This document shows, in pieces, positions 5,620 to 5,784 of a stretch of 5,784 bases of DNA. Under the pieces are notes generated by a model. The model ran no database searches and was not told the origin of the DNA. It saw only the letters and a list, made by a program, of their open reading frames with translations. Numbering within the stretch: position 1 is the stretch's first letter; each line of letters starts with the position of its first letter. The DNA comes from Chitinophagaceae bacterium (GTDB taxonomy: Bacteria; Bacteroidota; Bacteroidia; Chitinophagales; Chitinophagaceae), in the NCBI GenBank assembly GCA_947489175.1, contig CANLED010000160.1:1-5784 (forward strand). The letters are read 5' to 3'. The position numbers and the translations under genes were made by a program.

Positions 5620-5784
5620 ATTGTAAAATTTCTTTTATTTTCACACAATCGTTCTTGTTTAAATGTTATTCAAGAGTCATTAAAATTAAGATGGTGACTT
5701 ATTTGACTGATTTGACACACATCAAATGAATACGAGCGACGGCTAAATACCACCTGAGTTTTTTTGTTACGTATTTTCATATTT
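5620..5784. other. Right-edge AT-rich stretch without a recognised gene
   Basis: No ORF with a recognisable protein signature, tRNA or terminator is visible here on either strand. The only structure noted is at 5701-5727: ATTTGAC repeated at 9-bp spacing (5701-5707 and 5710-5716), and the perfect inverted repeat ATTTGA-CACACA-TCAAAT (5710-5727). A TTTG at 5763-5766 could be the -33 box of a promoter whose -7 box lies outside, which cannot be tested here. Confidence 0.5.

Noticed and set aside
5598..5729. 43-codon plus-strand ORF beginning MVQHRYNNCK, considered as the start of an integrase
   Set aside because: It is short, resembles no family I know, starts inside the direct repeat and stops well before a domain could form.

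Overview
The window looks like chromosomal housekeeping DNA from an AT-rich member of the Bacteroidota (Bacteroidetes); the class is not resolvable from what I see. The evidence is a Bacteroidota-type promoter (TTTG, 22-nt spacer, TATCTTTG) ahead of the tRNA region, A-rich translation starts without a clear Shine-Dalgarno sequence at all five protein genes, a tRNA gene without an encoded CCA, and protein sequences that read like Bacteroidota versions of ClpC, RNase Z, DapA and AccA.

Layout. Bases 1-1654 (minus) hold the N-terminal 551 codons of a ClpC-type AAA+ unfoldase; the rest lies beyond the left edge. Divergent from it, bases 1820-3124 (plus) hold a small STAS-domain protein and ribonuclease Z, 21 bp apart and probably co-transcribed, ending at a hairpin plus T-run at 3179-3200. 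Bases 3341-5218 (minus) hold accA followed by dapA with a 9-bp gap, a likely two-gene unit for malonyl-CoA and lysine/diaminopimelate synthesis. Divergent from accA, bases 5277-5596 (plus) hold a tRNA promoter, a broken tRNA-Asp copy, an intact tRNA-Asp(GTC) and a strong intrinsic terminator. The last ~190 bases contain no convincing gene but do have a GGTACAACA direct repeat and a small palindrome.

How the parts relate. RNase Z cuts the 3' trailer from tRNA precursors that lack an encoded CCA, and the tRNA-Asp here is such a precursor. AccA and DapA supply precursors for membrane lipid and for the cell wall/lysine. ClpC is a protein quality-control unfoldase. These are ordinary genes.

The most unusual part is 5370-5620. 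A truncated, rearranged tRNA-Asp copy sits between the promoter and the intact tRNA, and the terminator is followed at once by a helically phased direct repeat. This could be the scar or the edge of an element that uses tRNA-Asp as its integration site. I found no clear evidence of a new defence system, CRISPR array or complete mobile element.
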